A DNA stretch of 64,000 bases, taken from contig OY759267.1 in the NCBI GenBank assembly GCA_963662155.1, positions 35,878,976-35,942,975 of the forward strand, written 5' to 3'. This stretch comes from Lamellibrachia columna. Its lineage: Eukaryota; Annelida; Polychaeta; Sabellida; Siboglinidae. The notes beneath the pieces are model-generated. The model was not told the origin of the DNA and made no database searches. It worked only from the letters and a program-made list of their open reading frames with translations. The translations under genes and the position numbers were made by a program. Position 1 is the stretch's first letter. Each line of letters begins with the position of its first letter. Shown here one piece after another: positions 43,492 through 56,738 of the stretch.

Positions 43492-45498
43492 GTATATTAG
43501 GGGGGTGGGGACATCTTCAAACTAGTGCAGCCTCCCTCTGATAAGTTACATAAAAGCAGAACAAGTCACATTATAATTACTTAGTAGTCAACTTTTGTTT
43601 ATTTCATTTAATTAGACACAGTCACCTTTACTCAAGTCCATGTGAAGAGCACACATCTATTGGGAGTTGAGAAAATCCTGGACAGGCCCAGCTGTTATCT
43701 GATATGGCCTAGTGAGATGACGTAACTGTTTCACATGGAAGGTGATTTGTTTTTGAGGACTCCACTAAGTAGGTTATGTAATGTTATGCAATTCGACAAG
43801 TTGAGGTGTCTGTCTTTTCAGTAATCCACACTCAAAAGTGATATTTGGGTCTGTTTACATAGGTATATTGTGGCTCCAGGTAAAAAATTATTATAACTTT
43901 CAGTATGGAATAAAACCTGCCTATATAGAATTTGATTACAGAACACATGCTGGACTATTCCAAAAATTATGTTACAAGTTTATTCAAGTGAGCTGAAAAA
44001 GTGAGTGTACTCGAGTATCGTACTAGAATACAGACTGTCTCAAGCTGAAGTAGCTCATATATGTGTGTTCTGCCCACCAAAAGTGGTGGTTCCTTGTGTA
44101 TGTAAGCAACTCCAACAACTAGGTAGGACATAGATTTTTTGCATGAATGCATGATTTTCATTTACCTTTATCAACAGTCTAAATTAAATTTTTGTCTGCA
44201 CAATTACCATTTTTATTTGTGGTAAGACCACAGTTGACCTTCCTGTTTACTGTTTCACACGAATGTAGGGCACGCGAAATTGTGAAATGTGAACTTAATA
44301 AATTCATATTATGTGACATGAGTGCCTTTGAGCATGAATATTCACTCATCTATTGGGAGTTGAGAAAATCCTGGACAGGCCCAGCTGTTATCTGATATGG
44401 CCTAGTGAGCTGACGTAACTGTTTCACATGGAAGGTGAGTTGTTTTTGAGGACTCCACTAAGTAGGTTATGTAATGTTATGCAATTCGACAAGTTGAGGT
44501 GTCTGGCTTTTCAGTAATCCACACTCAAAGGTGATATTTGGGTCTGTTTACATAGGTGTATTTTGGCACCAGGTAAAAAATTATTATAACTTTCGGTATG
44601 GAATAACAACTGGCTATATAGAATTTGATTACAGAACACATGCTGGACTATTCCAAAAATTATGTTACAAGTTCATTCGAGTGAGCTGAAAAAGTGAGTG
44701 TATTCGAGTATCGTACTAGAATACAGACTGTCTCAAGCTGAAGTAGCTCATATATGTGTGTTCTGCCCACCACAGGTGGTGGTTCCTTGTGTATGTAAGC
44801 AACTCCAACAACTAGGTAGGACATAGATTTTTTGCATGAATGCATGATTTTCATTTACCTTTATCAACAGTCTAAATAAAAAAAATTCTGCACAGTTACC
44901 ATTTTTATTTGAGGTAAGACCACAGTTGACCTTCCTGTTTACTGTTTCACACGAATGTAGGGCACGCGAAATTGTGAAATGTGAACTTAATAAATTCATA
45001 TTATGTGACATGAGTGCCTTTGAGCATGAATATTCACAGGTTTGTTTATATATAGTGCATTTTTTGGAGAGTTTAACTGGCGGAGGGATTTATGGGAATT
45101 GTTCTGCTATGGGCCACGTGGGCGCATGAATACACGTCGGAAACTGCCAGCAATCCTGAAGGAGTGGTTTGCACCACTCTGTCAAAGTCATCCTGGCTTA
45201 GCCGTGGCAACCAAACCCCACTGCTAACCCCACTAGGTTCATGTTGGATTGCTGCATCTGATGGTTTGTGGTAACAGTGGCCGGTCTTGAAGCCACCAAT
45301 TATCATCTTAATTCCACCAGCAGGTGGACATTTCTCCTCCCTCTTTCTACTACTACTACTACTATCATGTGTTGTCTCCTCCATTTTGAAATCCCAGGTA
45401 AATCCAAGTAAAATTACTAATGAAAGTGACAAAACCGTTATCTGAATGCAAAGACGTCTAATCCACCTCGGAAACCAGATGACAGTGACAGGAGACCA
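43492..45498 (-). repeat. Array 2 unit 11, composite (2007 bp)
   Basis: A recombinant. Up to about 43715 it matches the unit that follows unit 10's duplicate (54103-54326). From 43716 on it matches unit 9 at +3,325, including the deletion joint (about 44345). MULE frame 45432-45073. Confidence 0.9.
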
Positions 45499-46819
45499 GT
45501 ATATTAAGGGGGTGGGGACATCTTCAAACTAGTGCAGCCTCCCTCTGATAAGTTACATCAAAGCAGAACAAGTCACATTATAATTACTTAGTATTCAACT
45601 TTTGTTTATTTCATTTAATTAGACACAGTCACCTTTACTCAAGTCCATGTGAAGAGCACACATCTATTGGGAGTTGAGAAAATCCTGGACAGGCCCAGCT
45701 GTTATCTGATATGGCCTAGTGAGCTGACGTAACTGTTTCACATGGAAGGTGAGTTGTTTTTGAGGACTCCACTAAGTAGGTTATGTAATGTTATGCAATT
45801 CGACAAGTTGAGGTGTCTGGCTTTTCAGTAATCCACACTCAAAGGTGATATTTGGGTCTGTTTACATAGGTGTATTTTGGCACCAGGTAAAAAATTATTA
45901 TAACTTTCAGTATGGAATAACAACTGGCTATATAGAATTTGATTACAGAACACATGCTGGACTATTCCAAAAATTATGTTACAAGTTCATTCGAGTGAGC
46001 TGAAAAAGTGAGTGTATTCGAGTATCGTACTAGAATACAGACTGTCTCAAGCTGAAGTAGCTCATATATGTGTGTTCTGCCCACCACAGGTGGTGGTTCA
46101 TTGTGTATGTAAGCAACTCCAACAACTAGGTAGGACATAGATTTTTTGCATGAATGCATGATTTTCATTTACCTTTATCAACAGTCTAAATTAAAAACAA
46201 TTCTGCACAGTTACCATTTTTATTTGGGGTAAGACCACAGTTGACCTTCCTGTTTACTGTTTCACACGAATGTAGGGCACGCGAAATTGTGAAATGTGAA
46301 CTTAATAAATTCATATTATGTGAAATGAGTGCCTTTGAGCATGAATATTCACAGGTTTGTTTATATATAGTGCATTTTTTGGAGAGTTTAACTGGCGGAG
46401 GGATTTATGGGAATTGTTCTGCTATGGGCCACGTGGGCGCATGAATACACGTCGGAAACTGCCAGCAATCCTGAAGGAGTGGTTTGCACCACTCTGTCAA
46501 AGTCATCCTGGCTTAGCCGTGGCAACCAAACCCCACTGCTAACCCCACAGGGTTCATGTTGGATTGCTGCATCTGATGGTTTGTGGTAACATTGGCCGGT
46601 CTTGAAGCCACCAATTTTCATCTTAATTCCACCAGCAGGTGGACATTACTCCTCACTCTTTCTACTACTACTACTACTACTACTATCATGTGTTGTCTCC
46701 TCCATTTTGAAATCCCAGGTAAATCCAAGTAAAATTACTAATGAAAATGACAAAACCGTTATCTGAATGCAAAGACGTTTAATCCACCTCGGAAACCAGA
46801 TGACAGTGACAGGAGACCA
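45499..46819 (-). repeat. Array 2 unit 12 (1321 bp)
   Basis: A second recombinant: it starts like unit 10 and continues like unit 5 (+10,611). A T-to-A change near 46647 (GACATTACTCC) puts a stop in the MULE frame, leaving 46621-46388 (77 codons). Confidence 0.9.
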
Positions 46820-48134
46820 GTATATTAGGGGGGTGGGGACATCTTCAAACTAGTGCAGCCTCCCTCTGATAAGTTACATAAAAGCAGAACAAGTCACATT
46901 ATAATTACTTAGTAGTCAACTTTTGTTTATTTCATTTACTTAGACACAGTCACCTTTACTCAAGTCCATGTGAAGAGCACACATCTATTGGGAGTTGAGA
47001 AAATCCTGGACAGGCCCAGCTGTTATCTGATATGGCATAGTGAGCTGACGTAACTGTTTCACATGGAAGTTGAGTTGTTTTTGAGGACTCCACTAAGTAG
47101 GTTATGTAATGTTATGCAATTCGACAAGTTGAGGTGTCTGGCTTTTCAGTAATCCACACTCAAAGGTGATATTTGGGTCTGTTTACATAGGTGTATTTTG
47201 GCACCAGGTAAAAAATTATTATAACTTTCAGTATGGAATAACAACTGGCTATATAGAATTTGATTACAGAACACATGCTGGACTATTCCAAAAATTATGT
47301 TACAAGTTCATTCGAGTGAGCTGAAAAAGTGATTGTATTCGAGTATCGTACTAGAATACAGACTGTCTCAAGCTGAAGTAGCTCATATATGTGTGTTCTG
47401 CCCACCACAGGTGGTGGTTCCTTGTGTATGTAAGCAACTCCAACAACTAGGTAGGACATGGATTTTTTGCATGAATGCATGATTTTCATTTACCTTTATC
47501 AACAGTCTAAATAAAAAAAAATTCTGCACAGTTACCATTTTTATTTGGGGTAAGACCACAGTTGACCTTCCTGTTTACTGTTTCACACGAATGTAGGGCA
47601 CGCGAAATTGTGAAATGTGAACTTTATAAATTCATATTATGTGACATGAGTGCCTTTGAGCATGAATATTCACAGGTTTGTTTATATATAGTGCATTTTT
47701 TGGAGAGTTTAACTGGCGGAGGGATTTATGGGAATTGTTCTGCTATGGGCCACGTGGGCGCATGAATACACGTCGGAAACTGCCAGCAATCCTGAAGGAG
47801 TGGTTTGCACCACTCTGTCAAAGTCATCCTGGCTTAGCCGTGGCAACCAAACCCCACTGCTAACCCCACTGGGTTCATGTTGGATTGTTGCATCTGATGG
47901 TTTGTGGTAACAGTGGCCGGTCTTGAAGCCACCAATTTTCATCTTAATTCCACCAGCAGGTGGACATTTCTCCTCACTCTTTCTACTACTACTACTACTA
48001 TCATGTGTTTTCTCCTCCATTTTAAAATCCCAGGTAAATCCAAGTAAAATTACTAATGAAAGTGACAAAACCGTTATCTGAATGCAAATACGTCTAATCC
48101 ACCTGAGAAACCAGATGACAGTGACAGGAGACCA
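46820..48134 (-). repeat. Array 2 unit 13 (1315 bp)
   Basis: Near-exact duplicate of unit 6. MULE frame 48068-47709 (119 codons). Confidence 0.9.
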
Positions 48135-49456
48135 GTATATTGGGGGGGGGGTGGGGACATCTTCAAACTAGTGCAGCCTCCCTCTGATAAGTTACATCAA
48201 AGCAGAACAAGTCACATTATAATATAATTACTTAGCAGTCAACTTTTGTTTATTTCAGTTAATTAGACACAGTCACCTTTACTCAAGTCCATGTGAAGAT
48301 CACACATCTATTGGGAGTTGAGAAAATCCTGGAGAGGCCCAGCTGTTATCTGATATGGCCTAGTGAGCTGACGTAACTGTTTCACATGGAAGGTGAGTTG
48401 TTTTTGAGGACTCCACTAAGTAGGTTATGTAATGTTATGCAATTCGACAAGTTGAGGTGTCTGTCTTTTCAGTAATCCACACTCAAAAGTGATATTTGGG
48501 TCTGTTTACATAGGTATATTGTGGCTCCAGGTAAAAAATTATTATAACTTTCAGTATGGAATAACAACTGCCTATATAGAATTTGATTACAGAACACATG
48601 CTGGACTATTCCAAAAATTATGTTACAAGTTTATTCAAGTGAGCTGAAAAAGTGAGTGTACTCGAGTATCGTACTAGAATACAGACTGTCTCAAGCTGAA
48701 GTAGCTCATATATGTGTGTTCTGCCCACCACAGGTGGTGGTTCATTGTGTATGTAAGCAACTCCAACAACTAGGTAGGACATAGATTTTTTGCATGAATG
48801 CATGATTTTCATTTACCTTTATCAACAGTCTAAATTAAATTTTTGTCTGCACAATTACCATTTTTATTTGTGGTAAGACCACAGTTGACCTTCCTGTTTA
48901 CTGTTTCACACGAATGTAGGGCACGCGAAATTGTGAAATGTGAACTTAATAAATTCATATTATGTGACATGAGTGCCTTTGAGCATGAATATTCACAGGT
49001 TTGTTTATATATAGTGCATTTTTGGAGAGTTTAACTGGCGGAGGGATTTATGGGAATTGTTCTGCTATGGGCCACGTGGGCGCATGAATACACGTCGGAA
49101 ACTGCCAGCAATCCTGAAGGAGTGGTTTGCACCACTCTGTCAAAGTCATCCTGGCTTAGCCGTGGCAACCAAACCCCACTGCTAACCCCACTAGGTTCAT
49201 GTTGGATTGCTGCATCTGATGGTTTGTGGTAACAGTGGCCGGTCTTGAAGCCACCAATTATCATCTTAATTCCACCAGCAGGTGGACATTTCTCCTCCCT
49301 CTTTCTACTACTACTACTACTATCATGTGTTGTCTCCTCCATTTTGAAATCCCAGGTAAATCGAAGTAAAATTACTAATGAAAGTGACAAAACCGTTATC
49401 TGAAGGCAAAGCCGTCTAATCCACCTGAAAAACCAGATGACAGTGACAGGAGACAA
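48135..49456 (-). repeat. Array 2 unit 14 (1322 bp)
   Basis: Near-exact duplicate of unit 7, with the same extended MULE frame (49456-49031, 141 codons). Confidence 0.9.
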
Positions 49457-50772
49457 GTATATTAGGGGGGTGGGGACATCTTCAAACTAGTGCAGCCTCC
49501 CTCTGATAAGTTACATCAAAGCAGAACAAGTCACATTATAATATAATTACTTAGCAGTCAACTTTTGTTTATTTCAGTTAATTAGACACAGTCACCTTTA
49601 CTCAAGTCCATGTGAAGAGCACACATCTATTGGGAGTTGAGAAAATCCTGGACAGGCCAAGCTGTTATCTGATATGGCCTAGTGAGCTGACGTAACTGTT
49701 TCACATGGAAGGTGAGTTGTTTTTGAGGACTCCACTAAGTAGGTTATGTAATGTTATGCAATTCGACAAGTTGAGGTGTCTGTCTTTTCAGTAATCCACA
49801 CTCAAAAGTGATATTTGTGTCTGTTTACATAGGTGTATTGTGGCTCCAGGTAAAAAATTATTATAACTTTCAGTATGGAATAACAACTGGCTATATAGAA
49901 TTTGATTACAGAACACATGCTGGACTATTCCAAAAATTATGTTACAAATTTATTCGAGTGAGCTAAAAAAGTGAGTGTATTCGAGTATCGTACTAGAATA
50001 CAGACTGTCTCAAGCTGAAGTAGCTCATATATGTGTGTTCTGCCCACCACAGGTGATGGTTCCTTGTGTATGTAAGCAACTCCAACAACTAGGTAGGACA
50101 TAGATTTTTTGCATGAATGCATGATTTTCATTTACCTTTATCAACAGTCTAAATAAAAAAAAATTCTGCACAGTTACCATTTTTATTTGGGGTAAGACCA
50201 CAGTTGACCTTCCTGTTTACTGTTTCACACGAATGTAGGGCACGCGAAATTGTGAAATGTGAACTTAATAAATTCATATTATGTGACATGAGTGCCTTTG
50301 AGCATGAATATTTACAGGTTTGTTTATATATAGTGCATTTTTTGGAGAGTTTAACTGGCGGAGGGATTTATGGGAATTGTTCTGCTATGGGCCACGTGGG
50401 CGCATGAATACACGTCGGAAACTGCCAGCAATCCTGAATGGTTTGCACCACTCTGTCAAAGTCATCCTGGCTTAGCCGTGGCAACCAAACCCCACTGCTA
50501 ACCCCACTGGGTTCATGTTGGATTGCTGCATCTGATGGTTTGTGGTAACAGTGGCCGGTCTTGAAGCCACCAATTTTCATCTTAATTCCTCCAGCAGGTG
50601 GACATTTCTCCTCACTCTTTCTACTACTACTACTACTATCATGTGTTGTCTCCTCCCTTTTGAAATCCCAGGTAAATCCAAGTAAAATTACTAATGAAAG
50701 TGACAAAACCGTTATCTGAATGCAAAGACGTCTAATCCACCTCGGAAACCAGATGACAGTGACAGGAGACCA
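49457..50772 (-). repeat. Array 2 unit 15 (1316 bp)
   Basis: Near-exact duplicate of unit 8, including the 4-bp frameshift deletion (MULE frame 50706-50368). Confidence 0.9.
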
Positions 50773-52784
50773 GTATATTAAGGGGGTGGGGACATCTTCA
50801 AACTAGTGCAGCCTCCCTCTGATAAGTTACATCAAAGCAAAACAAGTCACATTATAATATAATTACTTAGCAGTCAACTTTTGTTTATTTCAGTTAATTA
50901 GACACAGTCACCTTTACTCAAGTCCATGTGAAGAGCACACATCTATTGGGAGTTGAGAAAATCCTGGACAGGCCCAGCTGTTATCTGATATGGCCTAGTG
51001 AGATGACGTAACTGTTTCACATGGAAGGTGATTTGTTTTTGAGGACTCCACTAAGTAGGTTATGTAATGTTATGCAATTCGACAAGTTGAGGTGTCTGTC
51101 TTTTCAGTAATCCACACTCAAAAGTGATATTTGGGTCTGTTTACATAGGTATATTGTGGCTCCAGGTAAAAAATTATTATAACTTTCAGTATGGAATAAA
51201 ACCTGCCTATATAGAATTTGATTACAGAACACATGCTGGACTATTCCAAAAATTATGTTACAAGTTTATTCAAGTGAGCTGAAAAAGTGAGTGTACTCGA
51301 GTATCGTACTAGAATACAGACTGTCTCAAGCTGAAGTAGCTCATATATGTGTGTTCTGCCCACCAAAAGTGGTGGTTCCTTGTGTATGTAAGCAACTCCA
51401 ACAACTAGGTAGGACATAGATTTTTTGCATGAATGCATGATTTTCATTTACCTTTATCAACAGTCTAAATTAAATTTTTGTCTGCACAATTACCATTTTT
51501 ATTTGTGGTAAGACCACAGTTGACCTTCCTGTTTACTGTTTCACACGAATGTAGGGCACGCGAAATTGTGAAATGTGAACTTAATAAATTCATATTATGT
51601 GACATGAGTGCCTTTGAGCATGAATATTCACTCATCTATTGGGAGTTGAGAAAATCCTGGACAGGCCCAGCTGTTATCTGATATGGCCTAGTGAGCTGAC
51701 GTAACTGTTTCACATGGAAGGTGAGTTGTTTTTGAGGACTCCACTAAGTAGGTTATGTAATGTTATGCAATTCGACAAGTTGAGGTGTCTGGCTTTTCAG
51801 TAATCCACACTCAAAGGTGATATTTGGGTCTGTTTACATAGGTGTATTTTGGCACCAGGTAAAAAATTATTATAACTTTCGGTATGGAATAACAACTGGC
51901 TATATAGAATTTGATTACAGAACACATGCTGGACTATTCCAAAAATTATGTTACAAGTTCATTCGAGTGAGCTGAAAAAGTGAGTGTATTCGAGTATCGT
52001 ACTAGAATACAGACTGTCTCAAGCTGAAGTAGCTCATATATGTGTGTTCTGCCCACCACAGGTGGTGGTTCCTTGTGTATGTAAGCAACTCCAACAACTA
52101 GGTAGGACATAGATTTTTTGCATGAATGCATGATTTTCATTTACCTTTATCAACAGTCTAAATAAAAAAAATTCTGCACAGTTACCATTTTTATTTGAGG
52201 TAAGACCACAGTTGACCTTCCTGTTTACTGTTTCACACGAATGTAGGGCACGCGAAATTGTGAAATGTGAACTTAATAAATTCATATTATGTGACATGAG
52301 TGCCTTTGAGCATGAATATTCACAGGTTTGTTTATATATAGTGCATTTTTTGGAGAGTTTAACTGGCGGAGGGATTTATGGGAATTGTTCTGCTATGGGC
52401 CACGTGGGCGCATGAATACACGTCGGAAACTGCCAGCAATCCTGAAGGAGTGGTTTGCACCACTCTGTCAAAGTCATCCTGGCTTAGCCGTGGCAACCAA
52501 ACCCCACTGCTAACCCCACTAGGTTCATGTTGGATTGCTGCATCTGATGGTTTGTGGTAACAGTGGCCGGTCTTGAAGCCACCAATTATCATCTTAATTC
52601 CACCAGCAGGTGGACATTTCTCCTCCCTCTTTCTACTACTACTACTACTATCATGTGTTGTCTCCTCCATTTTGAAATCCCAGGTAAATCCAAGTAAAAT
52701 TACTAATGAAAGTGACAAAACCGTTATCTGAATGCAAAGACGTCTAATCCACCTCGGAAACCAGATGACAGTGACAGGAGACCA
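50773..52784 (-). repeat. Array 2 unit 16, composite (2012 bp)
   Basis: Near-exact duplicate of composite unit 9, with the same joint at about 51631. MULE frame 52718-52359. Confidence 0.9.
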
Positions 52785-54102
52785 GTATATTAAGGGGGTG
52801 GGGACATCTTCAAACTAGTGCAGCCTCCCTCTGATAAGTTACATCAAAGCAGAACAAGTCACATTATAATTACTTAGTATTCAACTTTTGTTTATTTCAT
52901 TTAATTAGACACAGTCACCTTTACTCAAGTCCATGTGAAGAGCACACATCTATTGGGAGTTGAGAAAATCCTGGACAGGCCCAGCTGTTATCTGATATGG
53001 CCTAGTGAGCTGACGTAACTGTTTCACATGGAAGGTGAGTTGTTTTTGAGGACTCCACTAAGTAGGTTATGTAATGTTATGCAATTCGACAAGTTGAGGT
53101 GTCTGGCTTTTCAGTAATCCACACTCAAAGGTGATATTTGGGTCTGTTTACATAGGTGTATTTTGGCACCAGGTAAAAAATTATTATAACTTTCAGTATG
53201 GAATAACAACTGGCTATATATAATTTGATTACAGAAAACATGCTGAACTATTCCAAAAATTATGTTACAAGTTCATTCGAGTGAGCTGAAAAAGTGAGTG
53301 TATTCGAGTATCGTACTAGAATACAGACTGTCTCAAGCTGAAGTAGCTCATATATGTGTGTTCTGCCCACCACAGGTGGTGGTTCCTTGTGTATGTAAGC
53401 AACTCCAACAACTAGGTAGGACATAGATTTTTTGCATGAATGCATGATTTTCATTTACCTTTATCAACAGTCTAAATTAAAAAAAATTCTGCACAGTTAC
53501 CATTTTTATTTGGGGTAAGACCACAGTTGACCTTCCTGTTTACTGTTTCACACGAATGTAGGGCACGCGAAATTGTGAAATGTGAACTTAATAAATTCAT
53601 ATTATGTGACATGAGTGCCTTTGAGCATGAATATTCACAGGTTTGTTTATATATAGTGCATTTTTTGGAGAGTTTAACTGGCGGAGGGATTTATGGGAAT
53701 TGTTCTGCTATGGGCCACGTGGGCGCATGAATACACGTCGGAAACTGCCAGCAATCCTGAAGGAGTGGTTTGCACCACTCTGTCAAAGTCATCCTGGCTT
53801 AGCCGTGGCAACCAAACCCCACTGCTAACCCCACAGGGTTCATGTTGGATTGCTGCATCTGATGGTTTGTGGTAACATTGGCCGGTCTTGAAGCCACCAA
53901 TTTTCATCTTAATTCCACCAGCAGGTGGACATTTCTCCTCACTCTTTCTACTACTACTACTACTACTATCATGTGTTGTCTCCTCCATTTTGAAATCCCA
54001 GGTAAATCCAAGTAAAATTACTAATGAAAGTGACAAAACCGTTATCTGAATGCAAAGACGTCTAATCCACCTCGGAAACCAGATGACAGTGACAGGAGAC
54101 CA
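52785..54102 (-). repeat. Array 2 unit 17 (1318 bp)
   Basis: Near-exact duplicate of unit 10. MULE frame 54036-53674 (120 codons). Confidence 0.9.
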
Positions 54103-55420
54103 GTATATTAGGGGGGTGGGGACATCTTCAAACTAGTGCAGCCTCCCTCTGATAAGTTACATAAAAGCAGAACAAGTCACATTATAATTACTTAGTAGTC
54201 AACTTTTGTTTATTTCATTTAATTAGACACAGTCACCTTTACTCAAGTCCATGTGAAGAGCACACATCTATTGGGAGTTGAGAAAATCCTGGACAGGCCC
54301 AGCTGTTATCTGATATGGCCTAGTGAGCTGACGTAACTGTTTCACATGGAAGGTGAGTTGTTTTTGAGGACTCCACTAAGTAGGTTATGTAATGTTATGC
54401 AATTCGACAAGTTGAGGTGTCTGGCTTTTCAGTAATCCACACTCAAAGGTGATATTTGGGTCTGTTTACATAGGTGTATTTTGGCACCAGGTAAAAAATT
54501 ATTATAACTTTCAGTATGGAATAACAACTGGCTATATAGAATTTGATTACAGAACACATGCTGGACTATTCCAAAAATTATGTTACAAGTTCATTCGAGT
54601 GAGCTGAAAAAGTGAGTGTATTCGAGTATCGTACTAGAATACAGACTGCCTCAAGCTGAAGTAGCTCATATATGTGTGTTCTGCCCACCACAGGTGGTGG
54701 TTCCTTGTGTATGTAAGCAACTCCAACAACTAGGTAGGACATAGATTTTTTGCATGAATGCATGATTTTCATTTACCTTTATCAACAGTCTAAATTAAAA
54801 ACAATTCTGCACAGTTACCATTTTTATTTGGGGTAAGACCACAGTTGACCTTCCTGTTTACTGTTTCACACGAATGTAGGGCACGCGAAATTGTGAAATG
54901 TGAACTTAATAAATTCATATTATGTGACATGAGTGCCTTTGAGCATGAATATTCACAGGTTTGTTTATATATAGTGCATTTTTTGGAGAGTTTAACTGGC
55001 GGAGGGATTTATGGGAATTGTTCTGCTATGGGCCACGTGGGCGCATGAATACACGTCGGAAACTGCCAGCAATCCTGAAGGAGTGGTTTGCACCACTCTG
55101 TCAAAGTCATCCTGGCTTAGCCGTGGCAACCAAACCCCACTGCTAACCCCACTGGGTTCATGTTGGATTGCTGCATCTGATGTTTTGTGGTAATAGTGGC
55201 CGGTCTTGAAGCCACCAATTTTCATCTTAATTCCACCAGCAGGTGGACATTTCTCCTCACTCTTTCTACTACTACTACTACTACTATCATGTGTTGTCTC
55301 CTCCATTTTAAAATCCCAGGTAAATCCAAGTAAAAGTACTAATGAAAGTGACAAAACCGTTATCTGAATGCAAAGACGTCTAATCCACCTGAGAAACCAG
55401 ATGACAGTGACAGGAGACCA
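54103..55420 (-). repeat. Array 2 unit 18 (1318 bp)
   Basis: MULE frame 55354-54992 (120 codons) with the private changes GHYYHKTSD and SLVLLLGF. Unit 19 repeats these, so the pair is a recent duplication at 1,318 bp. Confidence 0.9.
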
Positions 55421-56738
55421 GTATATTAGGGGGGTGGGGACATCTTCAAACTAGTGCAGCCTCCCTCTGATAAGTTACATAAAAGCAGAACAAGTCACAT
55501 TATAATTACTTAGTAGTCAACTTTTGTTTATTTCATTTAATTAGACACAGTCACCTTTACTCAAGTCCATGTGAAGAGCACACATCTATTGGGAGTTGAG
55601 AAAATCCTGGACAGGCCCAGCTGTTATCTGATATGGCCTAGTGAGCTGACGTAACTGTTTCACATGGAAGGTGAGTTGTTTTTGAGGACTCCACTAAGTA
55701 GGTTATGTAATGTTATGCAATTCGACAAGTTGAGGTGTCTGGCTTTTCAGTAATCCACACTCAAAGGTGATATTTGGGTCTGTTTACATAGGTGTATTTT
55801 GGCACCAGGTAAAAAATTATTATAACTTTCAGTATGGAATAACAACTGGCTATATAGAATTTGATTACAGAACACATGCTGGACTATTCCAAAAATTATG
55901 TTACAAGTTCATTCGAGTGAGCTGAAAAAGTGAGTGTATTCGAGTATCGTACTAGAATACAGACTGTCTCAAGCTGAAGTAGCTCATATATGTGTGTTCT
56001 GCCCACCACAGGTGGTGGTTCCTTGTGTATGTAAGCAACTCCAACAACTAGGTAGGACATAGATTTTTTGCATGAATGCATGATTTTCATTTACCTTTAT
56101 CAACAGTCTAAATTAAAAACAATTCTGCACAGTTACCATTTTTATTTGGGGTAAGACCACAGTTGACCTTCCTGTTTACTGTTTCACACGAATGTAGGGC
56201 ACGCGAAATTGTGAAATGTGAACTTAATAAATTCATATTATGTGACATGAGTGCCTTTGAGCATGAATATTCACAGGTTTGTTTATATATAGTGCATTTT
56301 TTGGAGAGTTTAACTGGCGGAGGGATTTATGGGAATTGTTCTGCTATGGGCCACGTGGGCGCATGAATACACGTCGGAAACTGCCAGCAATCCTGAAGGA
56401 GTGGTTTGCACCACTCTGTCAAAGTCATCCTGGCTTAGCCGTGGCAACCAAACCCCACTGCTAACCCCACTGGGTTCATGTTGGATTGCTGCATCTGATG
56501 TTTTGTGGTAATAGTGGCCGGTCTTGAAGCCACCAATTTTCATCTTAATTCCACCAGCAGGTGGACATTTCTCCTCACTCTTTCTACTACTACTACTACT
56601 ACTATCATGTGTTGTCTCCTCCATTTTAAAATCCCAGGTAAATCCAAGTAAAAGTACTAATGAAAGTGACAAAACCGTTATCTGAATGCAAAGACGTCTA
56701 ATCCCCCTGAGAAACCAGATGACAGTGACAGGAGACCA
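55421..56738 (-). repeat. Array 2 unit 19 (1318 bp)
   Basis: Duplicate of unit 18 at +1,318. The MULE frame is extended upstream (56771-56310, 153 codons) into the next G-tract because of a G-tract length change and nearby substitutions. Confidence 0.9.
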
